Assembly: GCA_916610825.1 (NCBI GenBank)
Contig: OU744453.1
Location: 20,203,301-20,267,300, forward strand
Origin: Haliclystus octoradiatus
Taxonomy: Eukaryota; Cnidaria; Staurozoa; Stauromedusae; Haliclystidae
Reading direction: 5' to 3'
Length of the DNA: 64,000 bases
Shown here: piece after piece, positions 29,811-44,400 of the stretch
How the letters are laid out: the number at the start of each line of letters is the position of its first letter
How positions within the stretch are numbered: position 1 is the stretch's first letter
Translations under genes and position numbers: made by a program
Notes under the pieces: generated by a model
Databases searched by the model: none
What the model was told of the DNA's origin: nothing
Seen by the model: the letters and a program-made list of their open reading frames with translations, nothing else

Positions 29811-30990
29811 TTATATATTTTACTGCCAATTAATGAGCTAAATTCAATCCAAATACGTCGGGAGCTAGTCAAGAATTAAGAGATAGTAAATTATATAACA
29901 GACAATTTATAACGTGACACAACTGAAATCGCAACGAACATAATTTATTTCAAATTCTATGAATAACAATTGTATATACAACGCATTTAATTTACAACAG
30001 TCATGTACTTAATGGTACTAACTGTATGTGAAATATTGATTACGTAAATTAACTGTAGTTTCATAGTGGGACGTATTCCAATACGTAATTTTAGCGGGAA
30101 TTTTAATCTTCGTTCGTCTTGTTACTCATGTTGATTAAAGTTATGTAGTATAAGATATAGATTATTTTATAGATAAATGATTAATGTTTGTAGTTAATTA
30201 GTATATTGATTAGTAAATTGTTACTTATTACAAATTTGAGATAAATGACAGGACAGCGATAAAAGAGAAATGAAATATTGCCAATCATGTTGACATAAAA
30301 AATTATGGTTTTAAGTCAAAACATCGCAACCCTCAGTTGATGTATTCCTAACTGATAACGAAGTCGAAATGTAAATGGAACATATACAAGCTTATTTCAT
30401 TTCAATTTACAAAGACTCGATTGATTGCAGGCCATTACTGTATAGAGATATTTAATTACACGAATGAAGACAGCTAAGTGATAGCTATTAATAAACAAAT
30501 GCCATTTGGTCATGTATTCGTATTTGCTATTCACATGAGGTAGGATTTAAATAATGTTTATAAATACGGAGAATCATTTGACTTTGATCATCATTTGAAG
30601 CGTTTGCCGATTTAATTTTGCGTACAATAATAGTTCCCGGGTAATAGTTGCTCTTTATGAACTAAAGGCCGGGTATAGAAAGAGAGTTGATAGAAATTAC
30701 ATTGTAAGTGTAAAGCCTAGTTACTTGTATTCGTACAAATGTTCGTACCTATGAGTACTATAAGCAACAAAGGTAAATGCGATTTCGTGATTGGTCGATT
30801 TGTAAACAATAGTGGAGTCACGCATCCAGCAATAAACTCACAAAGGACAAACTACTGCAGCCGACTAAAAAATACAAGATTTCACCAAAGTCGAAGGTTT
30901 ATATGTAACTAAATCACACGTCGCTGTACCTCAGATAGATCAAACTTTTGTGTTATCGTAATTTTGGGTTTGTTCAAAAAAATATTAACA
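29811..30990. other. intergenic, no supported gene
   Basis: This is the 3' flank of the WD40 gene and the upstream flank of the ZNF341-like gene. An AATAAA at 30490-30495 could serve the WD40 gene but is about 680 bp downstream of its stop. No coding signal is seen. Confidence 0.55.
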
Positions 30991-31092
30991 ATGGAGAGCA
31001 TGGCGAGCATTCTGCATTTAACTTCAACGTCGCCCTCCTTGCGAACGGAACAAGATGGCCGAACGGCGCACACAATAACGTCAAAAAGAAAG
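30991..31092 (+). CDS. possible first coding exon of the ZNF341-like gene
   Basis: An ATG in good context (AACAATGG) opens 34 codons (MESMASILHLTSTSP and onward) ending at AAAG before GTAGAA, a usable but not strong donor in phase 0. That phase fits the micro-exon at 32468-32495. The local sequence is richer in CpG than its surroundings and includes AAGATGGCC, a YY1-like word, as expected near a transcription start. There is no sequence similarity to confirm the link, and the ATG within the micro-exon could be the true start. Confidence 0.35.
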
Positions 31093-32467
31093 GTAGAAAA
31101 CGAGCAAATCAGAAAGGTTTGCATACCAATTGGAATTATTTATTACAGAAAATGATTATTCTGACTGTATTTAGTACATATATAGTACTTTTTGTATTTA
31201 TTCGTTACAATAGTGATTAGTTTTGCTCGAAATAAGTTAGTTCGTCATCCCCCCTGATTACGAACCGCTCTCAGGGAGTTTACAGTTCGCCTGGCTTTCG
31301 TTCGGGGGAGTGTTGCTTTTATTGCACTCAATTTCCGTTCATTTCAAATATAAACAACAGCAATGAACCCCCTGAGAAAGTTTGATCGTGGATAGTGTTG
31401 CAAATAATCACTAACTAGCCGAATGCAGTTTTTGATTTGACTTGAAGTCAGTGAGATTAGGAAGAGCCATAGATGTTTGTCTTGGCGTTTGCAGCTGTTT
31501 CACATATACACTCGAAAACACTGTCGTTGTTAATTTGGTTTGTCTGTTTAATAATAGCCAAATAATAATCAGATTTCAAATTCAAACACATACGTAGCAT
31601 GTGCTTAATCACTACCTGGTTGAACCATCGACATCAACATGGGTATCTCAGTCAAAATTCAGCAATATATTTATGCTATTTATCGAATAATGAATAATAG
31701 GAAGCTGTGGATGATAATTGTACAGACTGCAGCGTAGTGGGATCATAAGAAAGGCATATGAAAATCACGAGCCGCTGCAGCACATGATTCTCGCCATTTG
31801 AGTGTTCTCACAGCCGCATTGAGTGCAATTATCAGGCTGTAATTCATGAAAAAAGATCCCTCAAAAAGGCTCTGAGCAATGAATATTCCCGGTACTCGAT
31901 AATTCTACTTTCGCAATCTTCATTTTGAAAAGGTGATTGACCCTCTGCAACCATGATTTCGAATAAAATGCCCTACTTCAAATGTGTTTCACAGGCAAAT
32001 TGCCTCGTCACTTCAAGTCCTCTGTTAGTGTTGGCATAGGCTAACGTTGTGATGACTCAGATCAAGCGATTATGCAAGTAGGTTGATAACAATAGGCAAA
32101 CTCTGTCACCCAGTACACATCATTACATCAGTCTTGCAGCATACATTGCATGTCTTAACACGTCAATGCCCCTTAACAATAGATAGATAGAGCTTTATTC
32201 CAACAGTTAAAGCTTTACATAAAGTGCAACTACTTTACATAATTGTTGACATTACTTCGCAGTCTTGCTTGTCTGCTTGAGGGACACAGAACTTAGATAT
32301 TGGTGTGATTCCAATGATTTGGGTGCCTTTTCCTCAACTTTTAGTGGTACATGGACGCTGTGTAGCCTACAGTGTATACAATATGAGAAAATGGTTCAAA
32401 GTAAATTAAAACTCTTACTGCACAGTGAGCTTAATTGTAATTTAAAATGTGTGATTTTGTTTATTAG
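31093..32467. other. putative first intron or upstream region of the ZNF341-like gene
   Basis: This region has no domain-bearing frame. It is either intron 1 of the ZNF341-like gene, if the exon at 30991-31092 is real, or its upstream DNA. Nothing else is recognisable. Confidence 0.5.
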
Positions 32468-32473
32468 GAAAAT

Positions 32474-35400
32474 ATGGTTGAAGAAGAGAGTTCAGGTGAG
32501 AAGGCTACAAATTATGTTGGTCATGTTTTGATTCAATGTTTCCTTACGTCATAGGCCTAACTTTTAACTGATTCCATACAAATGGTCTGAATCCTTGATA
32601 ATAGAGGTTAGAGTAACACAGCTTTGTGATGTTTCTGACTAACAAAATCACTTCAAACTAAGTTTCCCACTTTGAAAATTGGACTATCCATGAAGGTGAT
32701 AATTGTCTGTTTTGATTCAATCTTAGATGAGGATGATGTGCACCAATGTGGCCGATGCAAAAAACTATTCCATTCGCTACCAGAATATGTCTCTCATAAA
32801 ACATCCAAGATATGTAAACAAACTAATGTTCAACGCAACGTTACAGACATGTCAGTACCAACAAATCAAGATGCCATTCACGTCACACCATCGCAGATGG
32901 AAAGTGTGTCAACAACTGAAAACATTTTGGAAGCTGCCGCTAAAAATACCATCTATAATCATTTACAGACAATTGCTGATGACCAAGATAAAATCACGCA
33001 TGTCACAAGAGAGAAATTTGGGTCAACATCACTTGATGAAGCAATGGCGGCAATTAACACAAGTTGTGAAAATGTCAATATGACGCTGTCTAAACCAGTT
33101 GTTATGGGAATGGTTGATGTTAATGAACATCCAACACTTTGTTCGTTTACCAACAATGCATCTGTGATACAAAATCAGTCAACAACAATCCCAGTTGTCA
33201 AGCAAGGTGAGCCGAGAGTGTTAGCTTATGTATCATGTATTATATTGTATCTATAGATTTATTTTGGTTACGCATTTCAAAATTCAATTTTTCATGACCT
33301 GAGAACGTTAACTTTATCTTGAGATTATGATAGGATTCAAAATCAGTCGCAACTGTTCTAGTGACCATACAATACTCCCTCTATCAGTGTCCAATTTCTC
33401 TACAAACCAGAGTTTGCTGTTATATACACGTATTAGGTCAGCATTAGTTCATAGTCAACAGCATTCACTATATCAACTATCAACATAGTTCATAGTTCCC
33501 AAGTATGCCTATTATAGTGTTTCATGTAGCTGGGATGTAGCATGGGATGTAGCATGGGATGTAGCATGCATTCATCCTAAACAGGTGGTAACAGACGGGC
33601 TCCTATCCATGAGGTGAACCCATTATTGAATTGTGGTCTCAATAATTTAGCATGTGACCTTGGGGAGGATCTGATTGGCTATGAACTAATACTTCACCAG
33701 TTTCAACATCACATGAAGACGCACAGAGAATAAGTTTTAAAATAAAAATTATTTTTGAGACATGAAGCTTCCACTAAAACTTACCAATGTAACTTACTTG
33801 TAACAATGTAACTTCAACGTTACAATGTAACTTCCACTAAAACTTACTTGTCACTAACTTTTGGCTGTAATCTCTTAAACAAGTAAGGAGTTGGTTTCTT
33901 TGTTTACTCACATAGGCCTAGGCTACACTGATAAAAATGTTGGATCTATGAACAACTAGTTTATTAAATTAATAATTTATTGTTGTATTGCCATTGTTTT
34001 CCAAAGCCATGTCTATTTTCAATTTCAGGAAGAGGAAGACCACGTAAATCCGCAACCACAACTAAATTAGCTACTATGACAACGCCTTCATCTGACATAA
34101 TTATTTCATCACACGATAAAATGGTGATGAGGGAACGGATGCGACCACGTTCCTACTCAAATTGGAAAGACGATGACATGGAGCTTATTGAACAAGAACC
34201 TGACACAGAATATCCAGAAGAACATGGGAATGAGGCTAGACCATCAAAAGGAAAGAGGGGACGTCCCAAGAAGAAAACATCAGGATTAAAATGCACCGTC
34301 TGTTCTGTGGTATTTACATCAAAGGAGAGCCTCAATGAGCATAAGAAACAACACTCAAAATTATTCAAATGCAGAGTATGCAATAAATACTTCTTCACAG
34401 AAGCGAAACGGGATAAGCATATGGAGAAAGAAAGCCATCATTATGAATGTGACATTTGTCATCGTATCCTTGTTAGTAAAACATCACTTCAGCGTCATCA
34501 GGCAGTTCACAGCGAAAGAACGCACTTGTGTCCAACATGTAACCGTGGATTTAAAACCCAGCGTGATATGAAAAGCCATGTGTTGTGTGTTCACAGTAAT
34601 CAAAGGGATCATATATGTGATGTTTGCGGCAAAGGTTTTCCCAAAATTGAAAAGTTGAGTCGTCATAAATTAATTCATGCACCTAATCGACCAGTCTTTC
34701 CATGTCCATTCAAGAATCACGTTGGTTGTGAAAAAGTGTTTTTCAGGAAAGACAAATTAACGCGACATCTGTACTCTCACTCAAAGATCAAACCATTTAA
34801 ATGTGATATGTGCGACAAAGCATTTGCAAGAACAGATAATCTGAGAGAACATATACGTACCCACACAGGTAAATTATGAATGCTAAATGGTTCTATTTAT
34901 AGATTCTTTGTCATTCAATCTCAGATTCTAGCTTTTTTTCAGTCCTCCTCAATGCCCAAGCAAACAATCCAATTTTCGATTCAACTTCTTCCTACTCTTT
35001 TGGGTGCAAACGTTCAATACAATCACATTTTTGGGCAAACAACTAGTGAAACATGTATCTGACCAACATATAAAGCCACTTGACCACTATAGACAGGTGG
35101 TCTTTCTATACAGGGTTGATCCAATGTAATGATGGTTCAACCTATATTACTGAAGCGGTCACTATAGACAGGTGGTCTTTCTATACAGGGTTGATCCAAT
35201 GTAATGATACTTCAACCTATATTACTGAAGTGGTCACTATAGACAGGTGGTCTTTCTATACAGGGTTGATCCAATGTAATGATACTTCAACCTATATTAC
35301 TGAAGCGGTCACTACAAACAGGTGGTCTTTCTATACAGGGTTGATCCAATGTAATGATGCTTCAACCTATTTTACTGAAGCGGTCACTACAGACAGGTGT

Positions 35401-38400
35401 CTTTCTATACAGGGTTGATCCAATGTAATGATACTTCAACCTATATTACTGAAGCGGTCACTATAGACAGGTGGTCTTTCTATACAGGGTTGATCCAATG
35501 TAATGATGCTTCAACCTATTTTACTGAAGCGGTCACTACAGACAGGTGTCTTTCTATACAGGGTTGATCCAATGTAATGATACTTCAACCTATATTACTG
35601 AAGCGGTCACTATAGACAGGTGGTCTTTCTGTACAGGGTTGATCCAATGTAATGATAATAAAATAAAATATTTTTAAAGATTTTTAATAAAATATCGGAA
35701 ATTAAAGCAGATAAACCACGCCAGGTTCAAAACTGATATCACCTCATCAGCATTGTACAAAAACTTATCCGATAATATCAACGAACTTTCATGTTGCTAC
35801 AATAGCACGTTATCACAAATACTGCAAGAGCATGCTCCTCTCAAAACACGAACTATGGTCATCAGACCCAGGGTACCGTGGCATACTGATGAATTGAAAC
35901 AATTGAAACGAAAACGTAGAAAACTCGAGAAAATAATGCTAAAGTCACATATGCCAGAAGATCGGAGTAATTACATTGAAGTTAGAGATCAGTACAGCTA
36001 TATCCTACAAAAATCGAAATGTAACTACTACACACATATGATTGACAAATGCTCAGGAAATTCCAAGAAATTATTCCAGGTTATCAACTCATTAACAAAG
36101 GAGCCACAGGAAAACACAATGCCCCAACACAAAGACCCATTTATTTTGGCAAATGACTTTGGGAATTTCTTTTGTAAAAAAATCGAGACTATTAAAACAA
36201 CTATAAAAGAAATGAATGTTCAACCGTCAGTACTGGAACCCCGTGATGTCAGCGTGAAACTAACAGCATTTTCACCGATTAGCATTGAAGAAGTACTGAA
36301 AATTATACATGGGTCAAGCAATGCATCATGTCACTTGGATCCTTTGCCAACGTCACTATTAAAGATATGTGCTGATGAATTAGCACCATTCATCACAAAA
36401 ATGATCAATATGTCATTCAAAGAAGGCACAGTTCCAGATAACTGGAAAACATCACTAGTATTGCCATTATTGAAAAAGCTTGGACTTGAGAAAATTTTCA
36501 CCAACTATCGACCGATCAGTAACCTACCTTTCATTGGAAAGGCTGCTGAAAAGGCCGCCATCATTCAACTACTGCCACACTGCAACTCAAATGCACCTCT
36601 TCCTATTGGTCAATCATCATACCGCCAATACCACTCAACAGAAACTGCGTTGTTAAAAGTAATGAATGACGTTTTGATGAATTGCGATAAACAAGAAGTT
36701 ACTTTACTTGTCATGTTGGACCTCAGCGCTGCCTTTGATACCATCGACCATCAATTACTTATTGACATTCTTCAAAAAGACTTTGGTGTCACAGATAATG
36801 CACAGAAATAGATAGAATCATACCTATCGAACAGGCATCAGCACGTTACTGTTGGAGACAAGAAATCTACATCATTCAAAATGTCATCTGGTGTACCACA
36901 GGGAAGCTGTTTGGGGCCAATTCTATTCCTATTATATACATCTGGCCTTTTTAGAACTGTCTCAAAACATCTTCCTACCATCCATGGATATGCTGATGAC
37001 ACCCAGCTCTATCTTTCATTTAAGCCTTCACCAGCAGCTGAAATGTCAGCCCTACGAATAATGGAGAATTGTATTACTGATGTGCGCCAATGGATGACGA
37101 GCCATTCTCTTCTTGTCAACGAGAGTAAGACGGATTTTATTGTTATTGGATCTCGGCAGCAATTAGCAAAGCTATCCATTAACAAATTGAACTTTGGAAA
37201 TGCTAACATCACGCCTGTAAGCCATGTGAAAAATCTCGGAGCTTGGTTTGATCAAAATGCCACAATGAAAATCCACATAGGGAAAGTATGTTCCAGAGCC
37301 TTCAGGGGATTATATAACATCAAACAAATTAGAAAGTTTTTGACAAAATCATCTGTACAAGTACTAATCCATGCCTTTGTAACTTCCCATTTGGACTATT
37401 GTAATTCCCTTCTTTACGGCCTACCCTTATCCGAATATCACAGATTGCAAAAAGTACTTAATGCTGCTGCCCGTATTGTGTCTAATAAAGCCAAATTTGA
37501 TCACATCACACCAGTTATGATAGAGCTCCATTGGCTACCTGTCAAAGAACGTATTACATTCAAAATTGCTCTCATAGTGTATAAAGCTTTACATGGAAAT
37601 GCACCAACGTACATCAAACAACTTTTAGTAGAGCAAAAAAGCCTTACCTCCAAATATCAGCTCAGATCTGCTTGTAGCAATTTATTGACCATTCCTAGAA
37701 CACAATGCAAGACATACGGAGACCGTGCCTTTGCAGTAGCTGGACCAACAGTGTGGAACTCTCTCCCTGGATATATCAGAAATGCTCAAAATTTGGACAA
37801 CTTCAAGCGGAATTTAAAAACACACTTATTCAATATTGCATATTTTACACGATAAGGACTTTTAAATAATATAATATTGAGTTTAAATTTTTAACTTTTT
37901 AATTTTTAAACATTGAACATTTTAAAGATAAACATTTTAACATTGAACATTTTGAACATAAACATTTTAACATTTTAAATTTTACTAGGTATTTGCATGA
38001 TTCTTTTTATAATTTATCGAAACCTTAATACTCTTGTAAAGCGCTTTAGAATATATTCCTTATAGTTTAAGCGCTATATAAAACTAAATTTATTATTATT
38101 ATTATTATTAATGATACTTCAACCTATATTACTGAAGCGGTCACTATAGACAGGTGGTCTTTCTATACAGGGTTGATCCAATGTAATGATACTTCAACCT
38201 ATATTACTGAAGCGGTCACTATAGACAGGTGGTCTTTCTATACAGGGTTGATCCAATGTAATGATGCTTCAACCTATTTTACTGAAGCGGTCACTACAGA
38301 CAGGTGGTCTTTCTATACAGGGTTGATCCAATGTAATGATGCTTCAACCTATATTACTGAAGCGGTCACTACAGACAGTTGGTCTTTCTATACAGGGTTG

Positions 38401-41400
38401 ATCCAATGTAATGATGCTTCAACCTATTTTACTGAAGCGGTCACTACAGACAGGTGTCTTTCTATACAGGGTTGATCCAATGTAATGATACTTCAACCTA
38501 TATTACTGAAGCGGTCACTACAAACAGGTGGTTTTTCTATACAGGGTTGATCCAATGTAATGATACTTCAACCTATATTACTGAAGCGGTCACTACAAAC
38601 AGGTGGTCTTTCTATACAGGGTTGATCCAATGTAATGATACTTCAACCTATATTACTGAAGCGGTCACTACAGACAGGTGGTCTTTCTATACAGGGTTGA
38701 TCCAATGTAATGATGCTTCAACCTATTTTACTGAAGCGGTCACTACAGACAGGTGTCTTTCTATACAGGGTTGATCCAATGTAATGATACTTCAACCTAT
38801 ATTACTGAAGCGGTCACTACAAACTGGTGGTTTTTCTATACAGGGTTGATCCAATGTAATGATACTTCAACCTATATTACTGAAGCGGTCATTATAGACA
38901 GGTGGTCTTTCTATACAGGGTTGATCCAATGTAATGATACTTCAACCTACATTACTGAAGCGGTCACTATAGACAGGTGGTCTTTCTATACAGGGTTGAT
39001 CCAATGTAATGATACTTCAACCTATATTACTGAAGCGGTCATTATAGACAGGTGGTCTTTCTATACAGGGTTGATCCAATGTAATGATACTTCAACCTAT
39101 ATTACTGAAGCGGTCACTGCAGACAGGTGGTCTTTCTATACAGGGTTGATCCAATGTAATGATACTTCAACCTATATTACTGAAGCGGTCATTATAGACA
39201 GGTGGTCTTTCTATACAGGGTTGATCCAATGTAATGATACTTCAACCTATATTACTGAAGCGGTCACTATAGACAGGTGGTCTTTCTATACAGGGTTGAT
39301 CCAATGTAATGATACTTCAACCTATATTACTGAAGCGGTCACTATAGACAGGTGGTCTTTCTATACAGGGTTGATCCAATGTAATGATACTTCAACCTAT
39401 ATTACTGAAGCGGTCACTGTAGACAGGTGGTCTTTCTATACAGGGTTGATCCAATGTAATGATACTTCAACCTATATTACTGAAGCGGTCACTATAGACA
39501 GGTGGTCTTTCTATACAGGGTTGATCCAATGTAATGATACTTCAACCTATATTACTGAAGCGGTCATTATAGACAGGTGGTCTTTTAATTGCATGTGTAA
39601 GAGTATACCTTTAAGTTGTAATACGATACAGTGAAAGCGGTTAGAATTAGATCAGGGGTAACTCAGGGACATCACATGTAACGGCTTGTGTCAGAATCGA
39701 CAATCTGGCCAAAATCCAATTGTTCAGTATGGCAGAAAGAAGTGGGAAATTATTGAAAAAGGAATCAAATAAAACATTTTCATTTTTTAGTATAAAGTAG
39801 TCAAACAAAACATTATATTTTGTGTGAAAGTGTTTTCTGCTCAATATGTTTAATAAATTTAACAAATTAATGGTTTATTCTTGATTCAAAGTTGTTGCTA
39901 AGGAAGTTTAATGAAATGTATGCCATTACAGTATTCCAACTGAAATCAAACTTGTTTACTCAAAAACGTGCAAGTTATTCAAAATTTAAAACTTAAAACT
40001 TTAGAACTTAAAAATTGAGAATATTCCAGTTTTATTTGTTTTGTCTTTATCTACTATAATATTAAATTTCAATAAAATCGAAACTCTTCAAGTTGCCGTT
40101 GTCAAGGACTTTCCAACTATATAGGTTGTTTAAACTTTGTGCTTCATTTTCTCGTTGTTTAAACTTTGTGCTTCATTTTCTCGTTGTTTAAACTTTGTGC
40201 TTCATTTTCTCGTTGTATAAACTTTGTGCTTCATTTTCTCGTTGTTTAAACTTTGTGCTTCATTTTCTCGTTGTTTAAACTTTGTGCTTCATTTTTTCGG
40301 TTATCATTTTCAAAGTTCTCTTCTGCCGTCAGATGTATTTTAATGAATAAAGTTAGATATAGTCGTCTGATCAGAAAACGAATTGAAGATGTAGAAAGAG
40401 CATAAAACTCTACATTATATTATCAATATGAAAAGAATTGAAAACTTTGTTGAATAGTCGATTCTGACACAAACCGTCACATATATCGAACACAACGCTC
40501 AACATCAGATCACAGCAGATTGATTTGATCACATGTGTTACTGTCTTGTTGCCTTGTCTGTTAGGAATCCATACAGTTGACCTCGTTAGGGCTAATTTAT
40601 TATCAGTATTATGTTCCTAAATGTTTCTAAGCTACTTGTCTTTCCTAATAGGCATGTGTTGCTTCAAATCAATAGAAATAAAAGCAGCTATATAAAATGT
40701 CTGTGAATTACTCCTGATCAAATGCCACAACCAAAAACAGCTGAACAGCACACACAATAAATATCTCCAATCTTCATCGTTATTCATTCAGAAAGCTGAT
40801 AAGATAGTGTTTTGAATTGTAAATAATAAAATACTTCGAAAAAGAACTATAAAAAGAATGACATTATAAACTTATATTTAGACTTATTTAACCACGTGAA
40901 TAGATTACGTCATGATAATATGATACAGCAAAATTCAAGATGACCGTAGCAAAATGAAAACAATAATAAATGATTTGTAAGTCATATAATTGTAAAAATA
41001 TATGCATTGAAAGCACAAATTTCCCATAGCGTAACAATTGTATTATTATAAAATGTAAAGTAAGCAATAGTTTAGTCTCAAAATTGTTATAAAAGCTGCA
41101 TGTAATATTGTAATCTTTAGATATAGTGAAATGTAGTCGTCGATGCCGTTACAAATATAGCAAAGAAACAGTAACAATCGATATCAATCTCAATCAACTA
41201 CCGTTGGAGAAAAGCTCACCGATGTAAGACTTTAATTCATTGTTGTATGTAATACCTTGTTAGTTATATGTGCAGCTTATAGTATTAATTCCTTGTATTT
41301 TTCATTGTTTAGTGAATTCTAATAAAATAGTAATCCAGTCGACATTCAACGGCGGTTTCAATTTATAGTCATCCTCGCGTTCGCTACAAAAATTCAATCG

Positions 41401-44400
41401 TTCGACTGACGAAGCAGAGTCGCGATGATGAGTTCCACAGAGAATAGTACAGATGAACAAACAGCAACAGGATCAACGTTAACAACGATGAATGGTAAAG
41501 CGTTGACAATAAAACAGATGGTTCAACAACGAACACTTGCAAAATCACGAGTAACAAGAATGGCGAACAAGGCAATCAAGTTGATCAGCAAAGGATCAAC
41601 CGATATAGAAGAGATGATGAACAGCCTGACGCTATTAGACCAACATTATGAAAGAGCCGAAGAATGCCACGAAATGTACATGATGACAGCAGAATTAGAT
41701 GATGATAATTGGCTAGACGAACTGTTCGATAACGTTTGTGATGTTCGTTTCGAAGTACGAGCGCACGTGCAGACAGTCAAAGAAAACAAGACCGCTCGCC
41801 ACGAAACTACAAAAACAAAAGAATTGATAGACACAAACATCGAACAAGAAAACAATGGAATGACAGCCGAACAATCAACCGATCAGACGGAAGAAGATGA
41901 AGATGTAGCCAATCCCACTGAAGCGGACAATCAAAGAACAGATGACGTCATTCAAACGCAAGACGAACAAGATGATGTCATTGAAAGACCAACGAACAAA
42001 GTAGAGTCGGCTACTACGAACAATTTAGAGTCGGCTAAATCAACGAAGCAAGAGAAAAGTGTAACAGCACCAATTCGTTACAAATTAACACTGCCACATT
42101 TTTCTGGTGTTCTAAAGGATTACAGACAATTTAAAACTGCATTCAAGGCATTGGTAGACCCAGATGCTACAGATAAAAACACAAAACTGCACATCCTGAG
42201 AGGCAGACTGGCAAAGATTCCACATCAGCTGATTTGCAATATAGAGAATTATGACATGGCCTGGAAAAAGCTCGATACCACCTACGGAAGAAATGACCAA
42301 TTGACAGATGTATGTTTCAAGCAGATAGACGAACTGAAGCCGATACGAAAGGGAGACGCCTATAGCTTCCTGAAATTTGCAACCACAGTACAAGACATCA
42401 TCACACAGTTAAAGAATGCTGGTTGTACAGCAGATTTAGAATCAACAGGTCTGCTGAAAAGCATAGTCAGAAAGCTGACAGATGAAGACCGCGAGAGATG
42501 GGGTAGAGACGTCAGAGAAGGTCGAGCGCTACAAACAGTTCATGGCTTAGACGATTGGTTGGAGAAGGAATCCATTGTCAAATCACAAGCATATTCTCTA
42601 GAGCCTCAAAGACCAAAGCAATCAGCAGCAACAAACGTCACTCAATCAAACGAGAAACCTCAAAAAAAGAAAGTATGTATGGTATGTAAAGAGGAGCATG
42701 TAATTACTGACTGTCCACAATTCTTAGAAGCAAATGTAGATGACAGATGGCAGATGGTCAAAGAAGGTAGAGCATGTTTCAGTTGCTTAAAGTATGGACA
42801 CTCAGCCAGAGATTGTAGAGGCAAAAGAACATGTGGTAAAGAGCAATGCAGCAAGACTCACCATGAAGCCCTACACAAGGAATCAGCAGCTGCACATGCC
42901 ACAACAAACACCCAGAATAAGAATGCATTACCGGTATTGCAAGTGAAAGTCAATGGCAACAATGGTATCACAAGAAAGGCAAATCTTCTGATCGATAGTG
43001 GTTCGCAGATTTCATTGGTTAGGAAAGGTTTTGCTGAGTCCCTTGGCCTGGAAGGAAAAGAAACTTTCATAAACTTGTCAGTGGTTAGTGGTGATCAGAA
43101 AAGGCAGATGTCAAGAAAAATTGATTTTATCATCGAAGCAATCAATGGGGATGGCAAAAAACATAAAGTGACAGCTGTTGAACTCGACAAAATCTGTGCA
43201 GATGTTGGGCACATGCAAAAAGATAACATAAAGAACTACCAGCACCTGGAAGACGTTGTCCTGTCATACTCACCTGGCCCTATTGATGTACTACTTGGCG
43301 TGGATCAAGCACACCTACTGGTCGGTGAAATGAGAAGAGGTCAACCAGGGATGCCAGTTGCAATGATGACCCCATTGGGATGGGTACTGCTAGGAAGTGC
43401 CAACAAGAAGACAGATGATGATGACATCCAATGTTCCACTGCATCAACTAACACGGTTTCATTGGCTGAAGAAAGCATCAACATAAAGGCATTTTGGGAG
43501 ACGGAGAGCTTTGGAGTGAAGTCCACACCGTGCAACTGCGACCCTTCATTGATTGGTTCTCCAGATGACAAGCACGCTGCAGTTCTACTGAAGGAAAGTT
43601 GTAAAAAGCTTGATGATAGGTATCAAATTGGGTTACCATGGAAACAGCCTCCAACTACTTTGCCTAACAACTACGACTTGGCATATAGAAGATTGATCTC
43701 AACTGAAAAGAAACTGATGAAAGACAACAAACTAGCAAACAACTATGACGCACAAATAATGAAGAACGAAGAACTTGGATTCTCAAGAAAATTGACGCAA
43801 AAGGAAATTGATTCACACAACGGGCCGATTAACTACATCCCACACCATGGTGTCCTTCGTCACGACAAGCCATCAACACCACTGAGAATTGTTTTTGACT
43901 CATCGGCAACATACCAAGAAACAAGCCTCAATGATGCCTTATACAAAGGACCAGATTTACTCAATTCATTATTTGGCATCATCTTGAGATTTAGAGAAAA
44001 CAAATGGGCATTGTGCAATGATATATCGAAAATGTTCAATCAAATAAAGTTACCTGAAAAAGATCAACACATGCATCGATACCTTTGGAGGAACTTGGAC
44101 ACCACAAAGCCACCTGATGTCTACATGATGTTGAGAGTGCCATTTGGAGACAAGCCAGCACCAGCCATGGCCCAAACTGTACTTTGGAAAACAGCAGAAG
44201 ACAGCAAAGGAGAATTTCCAAAGGCAGCTGAAACCATCCAAAGGAATACATACGTAGACGACATATGCGACTCAGTTCAAGCTACAGAAGATGTACCACA
44301 ACTGGCCAGTGACATTGAAGAAGTGTTACAAAGAGGAGGATTTCCACTAAAGGAATGGGTCACAAACTGCCCTGAATTGAAGAGTGAACAAAGTGAAGGA

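Larger units (their letters stand above)
39591..40807. other. intron DNA between minisatellite and BEL element
   Basis: AT-rich intron sequence of the ZNF341-like gene. It holds the 29-bp tandem repeat at 40126-40299 and otherwise nothing recognisable. The target word GATAG at 40803-40807 borders the BEL element. Confidence 0.6.

Noticed and set aside
38753-39634. Open frame of 293 codons with 25-residue repeats (also 35080-35418, 38173-38475 and 38454-38774)
   Set aside because: The frame exists because the minisatellite period is 75 bp. Unit differences mostly change the amino acid, some units are 74 bp and break the frame, and there is no domain.
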